A DNA stretch of 51,150 nt from Gammaproteobacteria bacterium (GTDB taxonomy: Bacteria > Pseudomonadota > Gammaproteobacteria > Steroidobacterales > Steroidobacteraceae). Below the pieces are notes generated by a model, which did not search any database, was not told the DNA's origin, and saw nothing but the letters and a program-made list of their open reading frames with translations. The stretch lies in NCBI GenBank assembly GCA_028870705.1, contig JAGWPD010000227.1:1-51150 (forward strand), read 5' to 3'. The translations under genes and the position numbers were made by a program. Positions 9,495-17,852 of this stretch are shown here, piece by piece; within the stretch, counting starts at the first letter, position 1, and every line of letters begins with the position of its first letter.

Positions 9495-10058
9495 ATGGCC
9501 ATCGCGCAGGCAGCATTGAATGATTCAGAACGGTACGACGGCGTCGCCAGGTTCCTGCACTGGGCCATGTTCATGCTGGTCGCGGCGCAGTTCACGGTGG
9601 CCTGGACCATGCCGCCGATCGAGTGGGGCACGGAGCCGGAAATCCTGATCAACCTGCACTTGTCGCTTGGCGTGCTGCTGATGATGCTCGTCATCGCCAG
9701 GCTGGCGTGGCGCCTTACACACGCGGTGCCACCACCCGTCGCAGGCACTCCCGCCTGGCAGCGCTGGGTCGCGGAGCTCACTCACTTCACCTTGTACGCA
9801 CTGCTGCTGGTACTGCCGTTGACGGGATGGGCCGCCGCGTCGGCGCGTGGCTGGGCGGTGACGTTGTTCGGAATTTTCCGGTTGCCGGGACTGGTGCCCG
9901 AGGATGCAAGGAGCGGATTCAAGGCGGGCGACATGCACGCCGACCTGCTTTCCTGGGCCTTGCTGGCGCTGGTCGGACTGCATGTCGCAGCGGGCCTTTA
10001 TCACCAATTCGTGAAGCGCGATGGCGTACTGCAGCGCATGCTTCCGCGACGGCGCTGA
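9495..10058 (+). CDS. Cytochrome b561 family protein
   Basis: YDGVARFLHWAMFMLVAAQF, NLHLSLGVLLMML, HADLLSWALLALVGLHVAAGLYHQFVKRDGVL. Confidence 0.85.
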   Translation: MAIAQAALNDSERYDGVARFLHWAMFMLVAAQFTVAWTMPPIEWGTEPEILINLHLSLGVLLMMLVIARLAWRLTHAVPPPVAGTPAWQRWVAELTHFTLYALLLVLPLTGWAAASARGWAVTLFGIFRLPGLVPEDARSGFKAGDMHADLLSWALLALVGLHVAAGLYHQFVKRDGVLQRMLPRRR

Positions 10059-10119
10059 GCGTGTCGCCTTCAACAGGATGCACATGATCATCTTCTCAAG
10101 GCCACTTTGGAGAACCGAT

Positions 10120-10566
10120 ATGAATTGTCGTGGAACCCTCGCGCGCGCCGCCGTGTTGCTCTCGGTTGCCACCGCCACGCTTGCGGTGACTGCGCCGGCG
10201 CCTTGCGCCACCGCCGCTCCGCCAGCGTCCACCGCCGCCCCGGCAACCAGCGCGACGTGGAAGGCCATAGATGACAACCTGCAGCAACTCGACGCGCTGA
10301 TCCATGCGGGCAGGCTCGGTGATCTGGGGCATGCGGCGTATGGCATTGCCAACCTGTTCAAGACCCTGCCGGCGCAGTCCGCCGCATTGCCCGCCGGCAA
10401 GCTCGCCCTGATCAGCAACAACGTGAAGGTCGTGGGCGCCCTGGTCTCCAGACTCGACAAGGCGGGCGAATCGGGCAACAAGGCCGCAGTCGATGCCGGC
10501 CTCAAATCCCTCAAGGACACGCTTGCACCATTGCGTGCGATCTATGCCTCGCCGGCAGCGAATTAG
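10120..10566 (+). CDS. Exported hypothetical protein
   Basis: Signal-peptide-like N-terminus MNCRGTLARAAVLLSVATATLAVTAPAPCATA; helical remainder, no recognised domain. Confidence 0.5.
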   Translation: MNCRGTLARAAVLLSVATATLAVTAPAPCATAAPPASTAAPATSATWKAIDDNLQQLDALIHAGRLGDLGHAAYGIANLFKTLPAQSAALPAGKLALISNNVKVVGALVSRLDKAGESGNKAAVDAGLKSLKDTLAPLRAIYASPAAN

Positions 10567-10711
10567 CGCCCGTCGGCCATGACCCGCGCAGTCGGACATA
10601 TGCGCGATTGGTGGATCGCGCGGCCGAGCGACTCAAGCGCCGCTCACGGCAGGAGCCGGGCATCCGCTCAATTGGTCAGCCCAAGCACTTCGCGCAACGA
10701 GGACGGCACGC

Positions 10712-12046
10712 ATGGCAGCACCTAACCTCCAGGAAGCCATTGAGAAAGCGGGTTCGCCGGTCAAGTTGCTGTGGAAACCCAACGCCAAGCGGTGGACGGT
10801 GCCGGTCATCAAGCCCGAGTACGTGGGCTGGCGCGAGGAACAGGCGGCCTGGCGCGATGGCGTGGCGTTGTCGGATCTTTCCCATCACATGTCTGACCTG
10901 TTCGTGGAGGGTCCGGACGCAACTCGCCTGCTCAGGACCGTAAGCGCCAATGACTATGAATCCTTCGAGATCGGGAGAGCCAAGCAATTCATTCCGGTGA
11001 CGGCCGAAGGCCATTTGATCACCGATGGGATACTGTTCCGCGAAGCTCAGGACCGCTACGTGCTGAGCGGCGTGCCCGCGGCGCAGACCTGGGTGCAATA
11101 TCACGCGCTAAAGGACGATTACGCCGTAACCTGCGCGCTGGATCCCGACTCCGGCAATCGCAAGGTCGGCAATCCGGTGCTGTTCCGCTACCAGATTCAG
11201 GGGCCGCGCGCGATCGAGATGCTGGCAAGCGCATTCGGCGGGCCATTGCCCACACCCAGATTCTTCCACAGCGCTCCGGTCACCCTGGCCGGGCGGACGT
11301 TCCGCTGTTTCCGCCACGGCATGGCCGGGCAGCCGGGCTATGAATTCATCGGCGACTGGCGGGATGCCGAGGCCGTCAAGGATCACCTGATGGAAGCGGG
11401 CAAGGCCTTCGGCATGGCGCATGTGGGCGGCTTGGCCTACTACACCAACGGCATTGAAAGCGGCTGGATCCCTACACCGACTCCGGGCATCTTCTCCGCA
11501 CCCGAGCTGGCTGATTACCGACGCTTCATCAGCCTGTTCTCATACGAAGGGCAGAAGCCTCTACATGGCAGTTATTTTTCGGAGAACATCGAGGACTATT
11601 ACGTCTCGCCGTGGGAAATGGGCTACAGCCGATCCATTTCCTTCAATCACGACTTCATCGGCCGGGCCGCGCTCGAGAAGGCCAGGGACCAGGTACGTCG
11701 TACGAAGGTGACGCTGGTCCTGAACGTCGATGACGTGCGCCGGGTATTCGGCGATGACCCCGGCTTCCTCCTGAGCTATGCCCGCTATCGCATCGAATCG
11801 GGCAACAAGCGGATAGGCATGACCTTCTACACCGGCTTCATCGATCCGGTCGGGACCGTGCTCGCACTTTCCCTGATCGACCGGCAGTACGCCCAGGCGG
11901 GCACCGAAGTCACGCTCGTATGGGGTGAGCATCCCGGATCCGGCACTGCGCCGGATGCCGACCTGGGCTTCGCCCGCCTGCGTGCGACCGTTCAACCGGC
12001 GCCCTACAACGAGTTCGCCCGCACCCGTTATCGCCAGGACGCCTGA
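10712..12046 (+). CDS. LigM/DesA-like tetrahydrofolate-dependent aromatic O-demethylase (GcvT-fold aminomethyltransferase family)
   Basis: Matches the LigM layout throughout: DLSHHMSDLFVEGPDA, AKQFIPVTAEGHLITDGILF, RYQIQGPRA, FRHGMAGQPGYEFIG, ESGWIPTPTPGIFSAPELADYR, SENIEDYYVSPWEMGY, FNHDFIGRAALE. Confidence 0.8.
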   Translation: MAAPNLQEAIEKAGSPVKLLWKPNAKRWTVPVIKPEYVGWREEQAAWRDGVALSDLSHHMSDLFVEGPDATRLLRTVSANDYESFEIGRAKQFIPVTAEGHLITDGILFREAQDRYVLSGVPAAQTWVQYHALKDDYAVTCALDPDSGNRKVGNPVLFRYQIQGPRAIEMLASAFGGPLPTPRFFHSAPVTLAGRTFRCFRHGMAGQPGYEFIGDWRDAEAVKDHLMEAGKAFGMAHVGGLAYYTNGIESGWIPTPTPGIFSAPELADYRRFISLFSYEGQKPLHGSYFSENIEDYYVSPWEMGYSRSISFNHDFIGRAALEKARDQVRRTKVTLVLNVDDVRRVFGDDPGFLLSYARYRIESGNKRIGMTFYTGFIDPVGTVLALSLIDRQYAQAGTEVTLVWGEHPGSGTAPDADLGFARLRATVQPAPYNEFARTRYRQDA

Positions 12047-12113
12047 GTCGTATGAGTACAACTGAGCACAGCCGAGTCACGCACAAGTCGCGCAGGGATC
12101 CAAGCACTGGCAA

Positions 12114-12374
12114 TCAGCGCCCTGTAGCTGCGCCGCCAGAGGATCGTCCGAACACCCCATATAGGCCGATGCACATCCACACGACATTGATGAAAGCCGA
12201 TGGATAGGCCCCATTCCATCCACTGTTGATGATGAAGCCGGCACCGGAGAGGGCGTTGAGCCAATGGTAGCGGCTGGAGCGCGCACTCAACTTCCCCGTC
12301 GTGAGAAGCACATAGGCCGACAGCATCGCAGCTGCGGCCAGCCATCCAACGATTTCGATCGAATACCGCAGCAT
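12114..12374 (-). CDS. Small membrane protein, CBU_0592-like family
   Basis: EIVGWLAAAAMLSAYVLLTTGKLSARSSRYHWLNALSGAGFIINS. Confidence 0.65.
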   Translation of the reverse strand: MLRYSIEIVGWLAAAAMLSAYVLLTTGKLSARSSRYHWLNALSGAGFIINSGWNGAYPSAFINVVWMCIGLYGVFGRSSGGAATGR

Positions 12375-12410
12375 GCGTTCTCCCCCTGATTGATTTCCTG
12401 ATGCCAGATC

Positions 12411-13067
12411 TCAAGGTCGCCGCGCACCCGGGAACAGATAACGCGCCACCCAGAGTGCGGCGAATGCGCCGAGGAGCTGCGCGATGACAAACAGCGGAAC
12501 ATCGCGCGGCCTAATGCCAGCAAAGGTGTCCGACAACGAACGGGCGATCGTGATTGCTGGATTAGCGAAGGATGTCGAGGCCGTGAACCAATACGCGGCG
12601 CCGATCCAGGCAGGGACCATCCACGGTGCATCGCGCTCACGTGCGCCGAGCACGACCGTAAGCAGCCCGAATGTGGCGACGACTTCAGATAGTCCTTGCG
12701 AGGGGCCCGCTCGCACATGTAGCGATGACTGCAACAGCGGCAGCTCGAACATTGCGTGCGCCAGCAGTGTTCCGCAACAGCAGCCCAGCACCTGAACAAA
12801 CGCGTAGGGCGCTGCTTCTCGCCACGGCAGTGTGCCGCGGACAGCCTGGATCATCGATACCGCCGGATTGAAGTGCGCACCGCTCACCGGTGACAAGAGG
12901 GCAATCAACGTGGCGAGGACCGCGACCGTCGCGGCCGTGTTGGCGAGCAGCGCCACGGCCGTGTTGCCGCCGGCCAGCCGTTGGGCCATGACCCCCGAGC
13001 CGATGACGGTCGCAGCGAGCAGTAGCGATCCCAGTGCCTCTGCCGCAAGTCGCTGACGAAAGCTCAC
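12411..13067 (-). CDS. MIP-family channel (aquaporin / aquaglyceroporin, AqpS-like)
   Basis: Two NPA boxes (HFNPAVSM, FANPAITI); GTG start at 13067 overlaps the arsC TGA (GTGA). Confidence 0.85.
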   Translation of the reverse strand: MSFRQRLAAEALGSLLLAATVIGSGVMAQRLAGGNTAVALLANTAATVAVLATLIALLSPVSGAHFNPAVSMIQAVRGTLPWREAAPYAFVQVLGCCCGTLLAHAMFELPLLQSSLHVRAGPSQGLSEVVATFGLLTVVLGARERDAPWMVPAWIGAAYWFTASTSFANPAITIARSLSDTFAGIRPRDVPLFVIAQLLGAFAALWVARYLFPGARRP

Positions 13068-13579
13068 GTTGGATACCTTGTATCCGGAGTCTTGCCGATG
13101 GCATCCAGCTGTTCCTTGAGCTTGACGCGATCGAGAGATGCGATGGGCAGACTGGTGAAGATCCTGATTCGATTGTCCAGCCGATTGAACGCTTCGCGGA
13201 AGGCCACCCACTTTTCCGTATCCGTGCCTTCCACGGCGGCGGGATCAGGTACGCCCCAATGCGCCGTCATCGGTTGTCCTGGCCAGTAGGGGCAGGCTTC
13301 GCCCGCGGCGTTGTCGCAAACGGTGAACACGAAATCGAGCGGGGCCGCGCCCGGAGCGGCGAATTCATCCCAGCTCTTGCTGCGCAAGCCGGCTGTTGGA
13401 AAGTTCATTCGCTCGAGCAGCTGCAGCGCAATGGGATGAACCTGGCTTTTGGGATGGCTGCCGGCACTGAAACCTTTGAACTTGCCGCGACCCCACTGAT
13501 TGATCAGGGCCTCAGCGATAATGCTGCGCGCTGAATTGCCGGTGCAGAGAAACAGCACGTTGCAGGGCCGGTCAGTCAC
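13064..13579 (-). CDS. arsC: Arsenate reductase, low-MW-phosphatase-fold type
   Basis: VLFLCTGNSARSIIAEALIN P-loop, GSHPKSQVHP, FVFTVCDNAAGEACPYWPGQPMTAHWGVPDPA; GTG start. Confidence 0.9.
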   Translation of the reverse strand: MTDRPCNVLFLCTGNSARSIIAEALINQWGRGKFKGFSAGSHPKSQVHPIALQLLERMNFPTAGLRSKSWDEFAAPGAAPLDFVFTVCDNAAGEACPYWPGQPMTAHWGVPDPAAVEGTDTEKWVAFREAFNRLDNRIRIFTSLPIASLDRVKLKEQLDAIGKTPDTRYPT

Positions 13580-13984
13580 GGCGACTCCAGAGCATGCTCA
13601 TTCAGAATCTTCATCATGCAGGTCGCTGACGCCGGGAACAGCGCCCGACATTCCTCGCTCCCTTGCAGCTCTTGAGGCGCATCACCCCGCTCAATGATGC
13701 GGTATCCCTGATGCGCGCAGAACTTGCGCGCGGACTGCGCAAGCAGGATCAATTGGCCAATCCGCTCCGCACGCGCAGCCTTTTCCAGCGCCTACCACCG
13801 AGCGGACCAAGCCGGCCGCGCCGAAGGGCTGCAATCCGCCCGCCGCAATGATGTTCCCGTCTTCCCGGATCACCATGAACCGTGGATTCGAGGCCGGCAT
13901 ATCGCTCGTCGGAAGACCGGCCTGCACAAGCAGTCCAACAATGGCTGCCTGATCTGCCTCCGCGGCTTTCCGAATCTCAACCAT
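13576..13984 (-). pseudogene. ArsN-like GNAT N-acetyltransferase, frameshifted / internally deleted
   Basis: N-terminal frame: MVEIRKAAEADQAAIVGLLVQAGLPTSDMPASNPRFMVIREDGNIIAAGGLQPFGAAGLVRSVVG. Second frame: KAARAERIGQLILLAQSARKFCAHQGYRIIERGDAPQELQGSEECRALFPASATCMMKIL. The acetyl-CoA loop between them is missing. Confidence 0.75.
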
Positions 13985-13997
13985 GCCAGCGCTTTGG

Positions 13998-14287
13998 TCA
14001 GGCCATGACGGGTGCACAACAGGTTGGTGCGCAACAGCGCGCATCCAGTTGTTGCCTTTCCTGCACTGACCGAATCTCGTCCGTGCCATATTCCGTGCTC
14101 TCGTCCTCCTCGATTACCGGTCCCTCGGCCTGCCACAATCGCTCGCAGACTTCGGCGAGCTCGGCGCGCTCCTCGACCTGGCGTAGTCGTCCCCGTGCAC
14201 CGCAGGGCCGGATGCACAAAGCTGGGGGTAGAAACGGATCGAGTTGTCGAGGTCTTCGACGGACACTTGAACGTGTACGCGTTTCAT
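13998..14287 (-). pseudogene. ArsI-like C-As lyase (VOC) remnant with two internal deletions
   Basis: MKRVHVQVSVEDLDNSIRFYPQLCASGPAVHGDDYA, then a frame change to VEERAELAEVCERLWQAEGPVIEE directly joined to DESTEYGTDEIRS...CCAPTCCAPVMA. Confidence 0.7.
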
Positions 14288-14634
14288 GCTCTTTTCCTCT
14301 GTTGAACGGGCACAACCATCGGTTGGCAGTCCGTACCGCACGGCGATTCGGCGAGGCTGCAGCAATTTGCGGTCAGGAAACTGACCAGGGTGTTCATGCG
14401 TGCAAAGTTGGGGCTGTAAAAGCGGTTGCGACTCTCGCGTCGGCTGACCACGAGTCCTGCCTGAGTCAGACCCCGCAGATGGAAGGAGAGCGTCGGGGCC
14501 GGAAGATCCAGTCGTTTGGCCAACTCGGACGGCGTGTACCCCTCGGGGCCCCGCTTGACGAGCATGCGGTAGACCGCAAGACGAGCCTCTGAGGCGAGCG
14601 CACTCAGGGTTACGATGGCGTCTACTGATTTCAT
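14284..14634 (-). CDS. arsR: ArsR-family transcriptional regulator
   Basis: ALASEARLAVYRMLVKRGPEGYTPSELAKRLDLPAPTLSFHLRGLTQAGLVVSRRESRNRFYSPNFARM; first gene of the ars cluster. Confidence 0.9.
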   Translation of the reverse strand: MKSVDAIVTLSALASEARLAVYRMLVKRGPEGYTPSELAKRLDLPAPTLSFHLRGLTQAGLVVSRRESRNRFYSPNFARMNTLVSFLTANCCSLAESPCGTDCQPMVVPVQQRKRA

Positions 14635-14658
14635 AATTGCAATTATATGGAATCATAT
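14633..14658. promoter_or_regulatory. Candidate ArsR operator
   Basis: Perfect palindrome ATAATTGCAATTAT (14633-14646) overlapping the arsR start codon, plus ATATG-GAAT-CATAT (14645-14658). Confidence 0.5.
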
Positions 14659-14799
14659 GAAGAGCGCAATCAGTATTGAAATGGCGCTGGCATTTATGGG
14701 CACAAGCTGTGCAACCCAGCACAGTGCGGTCTTAGTAGGGCGCCTTGGTCGCAATGCCAGGCCCTGATCTCGCGCGCAATGGGCCGCGAACTATTGGAT

Positions 14800-16038
14800 T
14801 CACGGTTTGGGTGACTCCAACCACGGCGGCTCGGTAACCGATGCACACGGCTGCGGCTGCGCCCTGATGAATGGGCCTTTCTGAGCCATCGGCACTGGCG
14901 CGCGCCGACTCCTGCGCCAGAGGCAATGCAGGGTCAACACGCCGCTGAGCGCGGCGAGCGTCGCAAAATATGCCGCAGCCCCGTTGCTGGACATCAATCC
15001 CGTGACCAACACCGGGCCGATGATCGCCCCCGCACCATCGAGCAGCAGCAGCGCACCACTGGCCGAGACCATCTGCGCGGGTTCGAGCCGGTCATTGACG
15101 TGTGAGATCCCAAGCGAATAGATCGTCAAGGCCAGCCCGCTGAACATGGCCGACAGAGTCAGGAATATTGGCCGCGGCAATGCCGGAAACATGACAATGG
15201 CTAGAGCTGCCGCAGTCGCGAGCGCGCAGACACCAGCAATCACGGCACGACGATCGAAGCGATCAGCCAGCGCGCCGACGGGATATTGAGTCGCGACGCC
15301 GGCAAGAATATTGACGGCCATGAATGTCGCGATTGCCGTCGTATCCTGCCCCGCGAGCCGCGCATATACCGGGCCGATCGAGAAGATGATTGAGCTGATT
15401 ATCCCGGCCACGATGACTGCCGCGACGCCGAGCGGCGAGAGTTGATACAGGTCGCGGATGGGCACCGCGCGGGGCACCACGACTTCCGGATCGAGTTGTG
15501 CTGATAGCAAAGTCGGCACCACGGCCACACAGATCAGGACGGATGCCAGCATGAATGGTGCGGAAGTTCCGGTATTCGACAGGATCAGCAGGAACTGCGC
15601 GGCGCCGAGCCCGACGTACAGCACGATCATGTAGGTGGCGAGCAGCCTGGATCGGTTCGTGCGCGTCGCGAGACCGTTCAACCAGCTTTCCGCTACGACG
15701 TAGATACCCGCGAAACATAGCCCGGTCACCAGGCGCATGGCAGACCACGCGACGGGACGAACGAATCCGGCCTGGACGAGGTTGGCCGCGGCGGCAATGG
15801 CTGCGAAGGCAGCAAACACGCGGACATGACCGACATTGCGGATCAGGCGCGGCGTGGCGATGGTGCCCAGGAGATAGCCGACGTAGTAACACGCCATGAC
15901 GATGCCGGTGACGATCGTCGGAAACGCCTCGGCTGTGGCACGGATACCCAGCAACGTGCCCTGCAGGCCAGCGCCCAGCATCAGTACGCCCATGCCGAGC
16001 AGCAACGGCCAGGCGCGAGTCATCATGGTCAGCGGCAT
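14800..16038 (-). CDS. MFS transporter (YcaD-like)
   Basis: 412 aa polytopic; GICFAGIYVVAESWLNGLATRTNRSRLLATYM-type motif characteristic of the YcaD group. Confidence 0.8.
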   Translation of the reverse strand: MPLTMMTRAWPLLLGMGVLMLGAGLQGTLLGIRATAEAFPTIVTGIVMACYYVGYLLGTIATPRLIRNVGHVRVFAAFAAIAAAANLVQAGFVRPVAWSAMRLVTGLCFAGIYVVAESWLNGLATRTNRSRLLATYMIVLYVGLGAAQFLLILSNTGTSAPFMLASVLICVAVVPTLLSAQLDPEVVVPRAVPIRDLYQLSPLGVAAVIVAGIISSIIFSIGPVYARLAGQDTTAIATFMAVNILAGVATQYPVGALADRFDRRAVIAGVCALATAAALAIVMFPALPRPIFLTLSAMFSGLALTIYSLGISHVNDRLEPAQMVSASGALLLLDGAGAIIGPVLVTGLMSSNGAAAYFATLAALSGVLTLHCLWRRSRRAPVPMAQKGPFIRAQPQPCASVTEPPWLESPKP

Positions 16039-16164
16039 GACATTTGATTTCGGTCTGGGCGCGTCGTCGGCAAGCGACCATTAGGCATGATTCGTTCAGC
16101 CCCATACCGGCGCGTCAGCCACGGCTTCAGCTAAGCATACGCGATCCCGCTTGCAGCAAGGCTA

Positions 16165-16360
16165 CTACCGATCCACGGCATGACCTGCATAGGGCGACCA
16201 GCCATGCATGTGTCACATGCCGTACCGGTGGCGCACGCGCTATACATCGTGCGCGACCTGCCCGGCCACACCTCGGTAGCGATGTCGCTGCGCTGTGCCC
16301 GCTTCGCACCGGACCAACGCTGCGGAGCGGTCGCCCGGCTCGGTCAGCGCCCGATGTGCT
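16165..16360 (+). pseudogene. Tyrosine recombinase (phage-type integrase) C-terminal remnant
   Basis: One frame reads DPRHDLHRATSHA (compare HDLRxT-SHA), the adjacent frame SHAVPVAHALYIVRDLPGHTSVAMSLRCARFAPDQRCGAVARL (compare LLGHSSIAMTxRYAHLAPD). Frameshifted, with catalytic Tyr replaced by Cys. Confidence 0.65.
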
Positions 16361-16452
16361 CGCTCGGCGTTCGAATACCGTATACCTGCGCGTTGAGGAA
16401 GTCGGCCAGCGAGCTACGGCGGCGCGCGACAAACGCCTATTGGCGGACCGGA

Positions 16453-16953
16453 TCAGTGGTGCAAGTCAGCCACAAGTGATTGCAACCGGCTCTCAATCGC
16501 CGCCAGGCTGCCCTCGCCCTGATAGCGGGCAACAACCCGGCCCTGTCCATCGAGCAAGTAGCTCAATGGCAATCCAAGCACGCCGCCAAAGCGCTCGCCG
16601 AGCCGCGCATCACCCATGATAACCGGGTAGGAAACCGGATTCTGTGCCAGTAAGCGCCTCACGGCACCGAGGCCGTCGTCCATCGAGACGCCGACGATAC
16701 TCAGTCCCCGAGCGCCATAGGTCTGCTGCCAAGTGGAGAATACCGGCATCTCTTCCCGGCACGGCGCGCACCAGGTCGCCCAGAAGTTCAGCAACACGAC
16801 TCTGCCGCGCAGCCCAGACAGCGCGAACGGTTTGCCGGCCACATCCGTGCCGGTGAAATCCGGCGCCGCGTCACCGACGCTCAGGGCTTGCGCGCCGCTG
16901 CCCAGCCCGAGAGCCAGGAGCGCGGCGACGGCCAGCAGGGACTTCAAGTTCAA
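16453..16953 (-). CDS. TlpA-like thiol:disulfide oxidoreductase (exported)
   Basis: Signal peptide LKSLLAVAALLALGLGSGAQA; LLNFWATWCAPCREEMPVF; TTG start overlapping the upstream stop. Confidence 0.85.
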   Translation of the reverse strand: MNLKSLLAVAALLALGLGSGAQALSVGDAAPDFTGTDVAGKPFALSGLRGRVVLLNFWATWCAPCREEMPVFSTWQQTYGARGLSIVGVSMDDGLGAVRRLLAQNPVSYPVIMGDARLGERFGGVLGLPLSYLLDGQGRVVARYQGEGSLAAIESRLQSLVADLHH

Positions 16954-17447
16954 GGTCCTGTCTCGGTGGGATATCCCTTCTCGACCCAGTCGGCACCGAA
17001 GTTTTCCGCCACGTACATGACTTTCAGGTTGCCGAAGCCGAGTTCGTGCAGGGCGTTGTAGGCGGCAGCGATATTCGGGCAGCGGCTCCACGGGCAGCAA
17101 CCACAATAGATGATGATCGCGGCGTTGCGAGGCAACTGGTTGACACGACCGCGCAGCGCCTGCAAGCCGGCGGCCGTGTTCGCCGGGCCTGCATATTCAG
17201 CACCGGGCACATGGGCCTGTTCGTAGAGTGTGCGGAAGCCGACCTGCAGGATCAGCGGCCTGGGCAAAGACACATCTTTGAGCATGGATGCGAGCTGCGC
17301 AGGCTGCACCAGGCTGGCCGCCGGAATGGTCGCTGCCGGTGATGCTGCCAGCCCGCTGACAGAATAGATCACTCCTGCCAGCAGGCACGCGAGCACGCGC
17401 GTAAACAGGCCGTGGGCCGCGCGACGCATCGGCGTTGGGTTCATCAT
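16950..17447 (-). CDS. Exported rhodanese-like protein with CGCC active-site loop
   Basis: Signal peptide; VPGAEYAGP...; AAIIIYCGCCPWSRCPNIAAAYNALHELGF. Confidence 0.75.
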   Translation of the reverse strand: MMNPTPMRRAAHGLFTRVLACLLAGVIYSVSGLAASPAATIPAASLVQPAQLASMLKDVSLPRPLILQVGFRTLYEQAHVPGAEYAGPANTAAGLQALRGRVNQLPRNAAIIIYCGCCPWSRCPNIAAAYNALHELGFGNLKVMYVAENFGADWVEKGYPTETGP

Positions 17448-17552
17448 GGGCAGTCCTTGTTACCGCAAGTCAAGCACTAATCCTATAACGGTCCGCAGCT
17501 GGCCTGGACCATTTGCGGAGCAATGCCTTACCGGCGTGATCGGTACGGACAT

Positions 17553-17575
17553 TGATTTGATTGGTGGCTAGGGTG
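17553..17575 (+). repeat. Putative attL: direct repeat of tRNA-Met 3' end
   Basis: TGATTTGATTGGTGGCTAGGGTG matches 43747-43769 (TGATTCGATTGGTGGCTAGGGTG) at 22 of 23 positions. Confidence 0.65.
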
Positions 17576-17852
17576 ACCACCACCTACTACAGCTACCTCG
17601 ATGATAGTGGATGTTCTAGTCGCCAAACGCCAGCAGCCTTGCTTCTAATCACTGAGTCCTCGGCTTCAGATCCAGGCCGAACTTTAGCGGGAGTAAGCGT
17701 AAGGTTCCGCAATGGGCGCTCCGCAACCCAAATCGTCTGGTGCGTTGATCGTATTCCAAGGGACAATCAACCGAAACTCATTGTTCTACCCGCCCCTTCC
17801 GGCGCAATTGTGGCTTCCCGCACAGCCCCGGGAGATACTCTACCAAGCGAGC

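Noticed and set aside
14800-16038. MFS gene next to arsR as ArsJ/ArsP-type arsenic efflux
   Set aside because: Sequence reads as a YcaD-like MFS, there is no GAPDH partner for ArsJ, and it lies upstream of arsR rather than in the arsR-arsC overlap chain.
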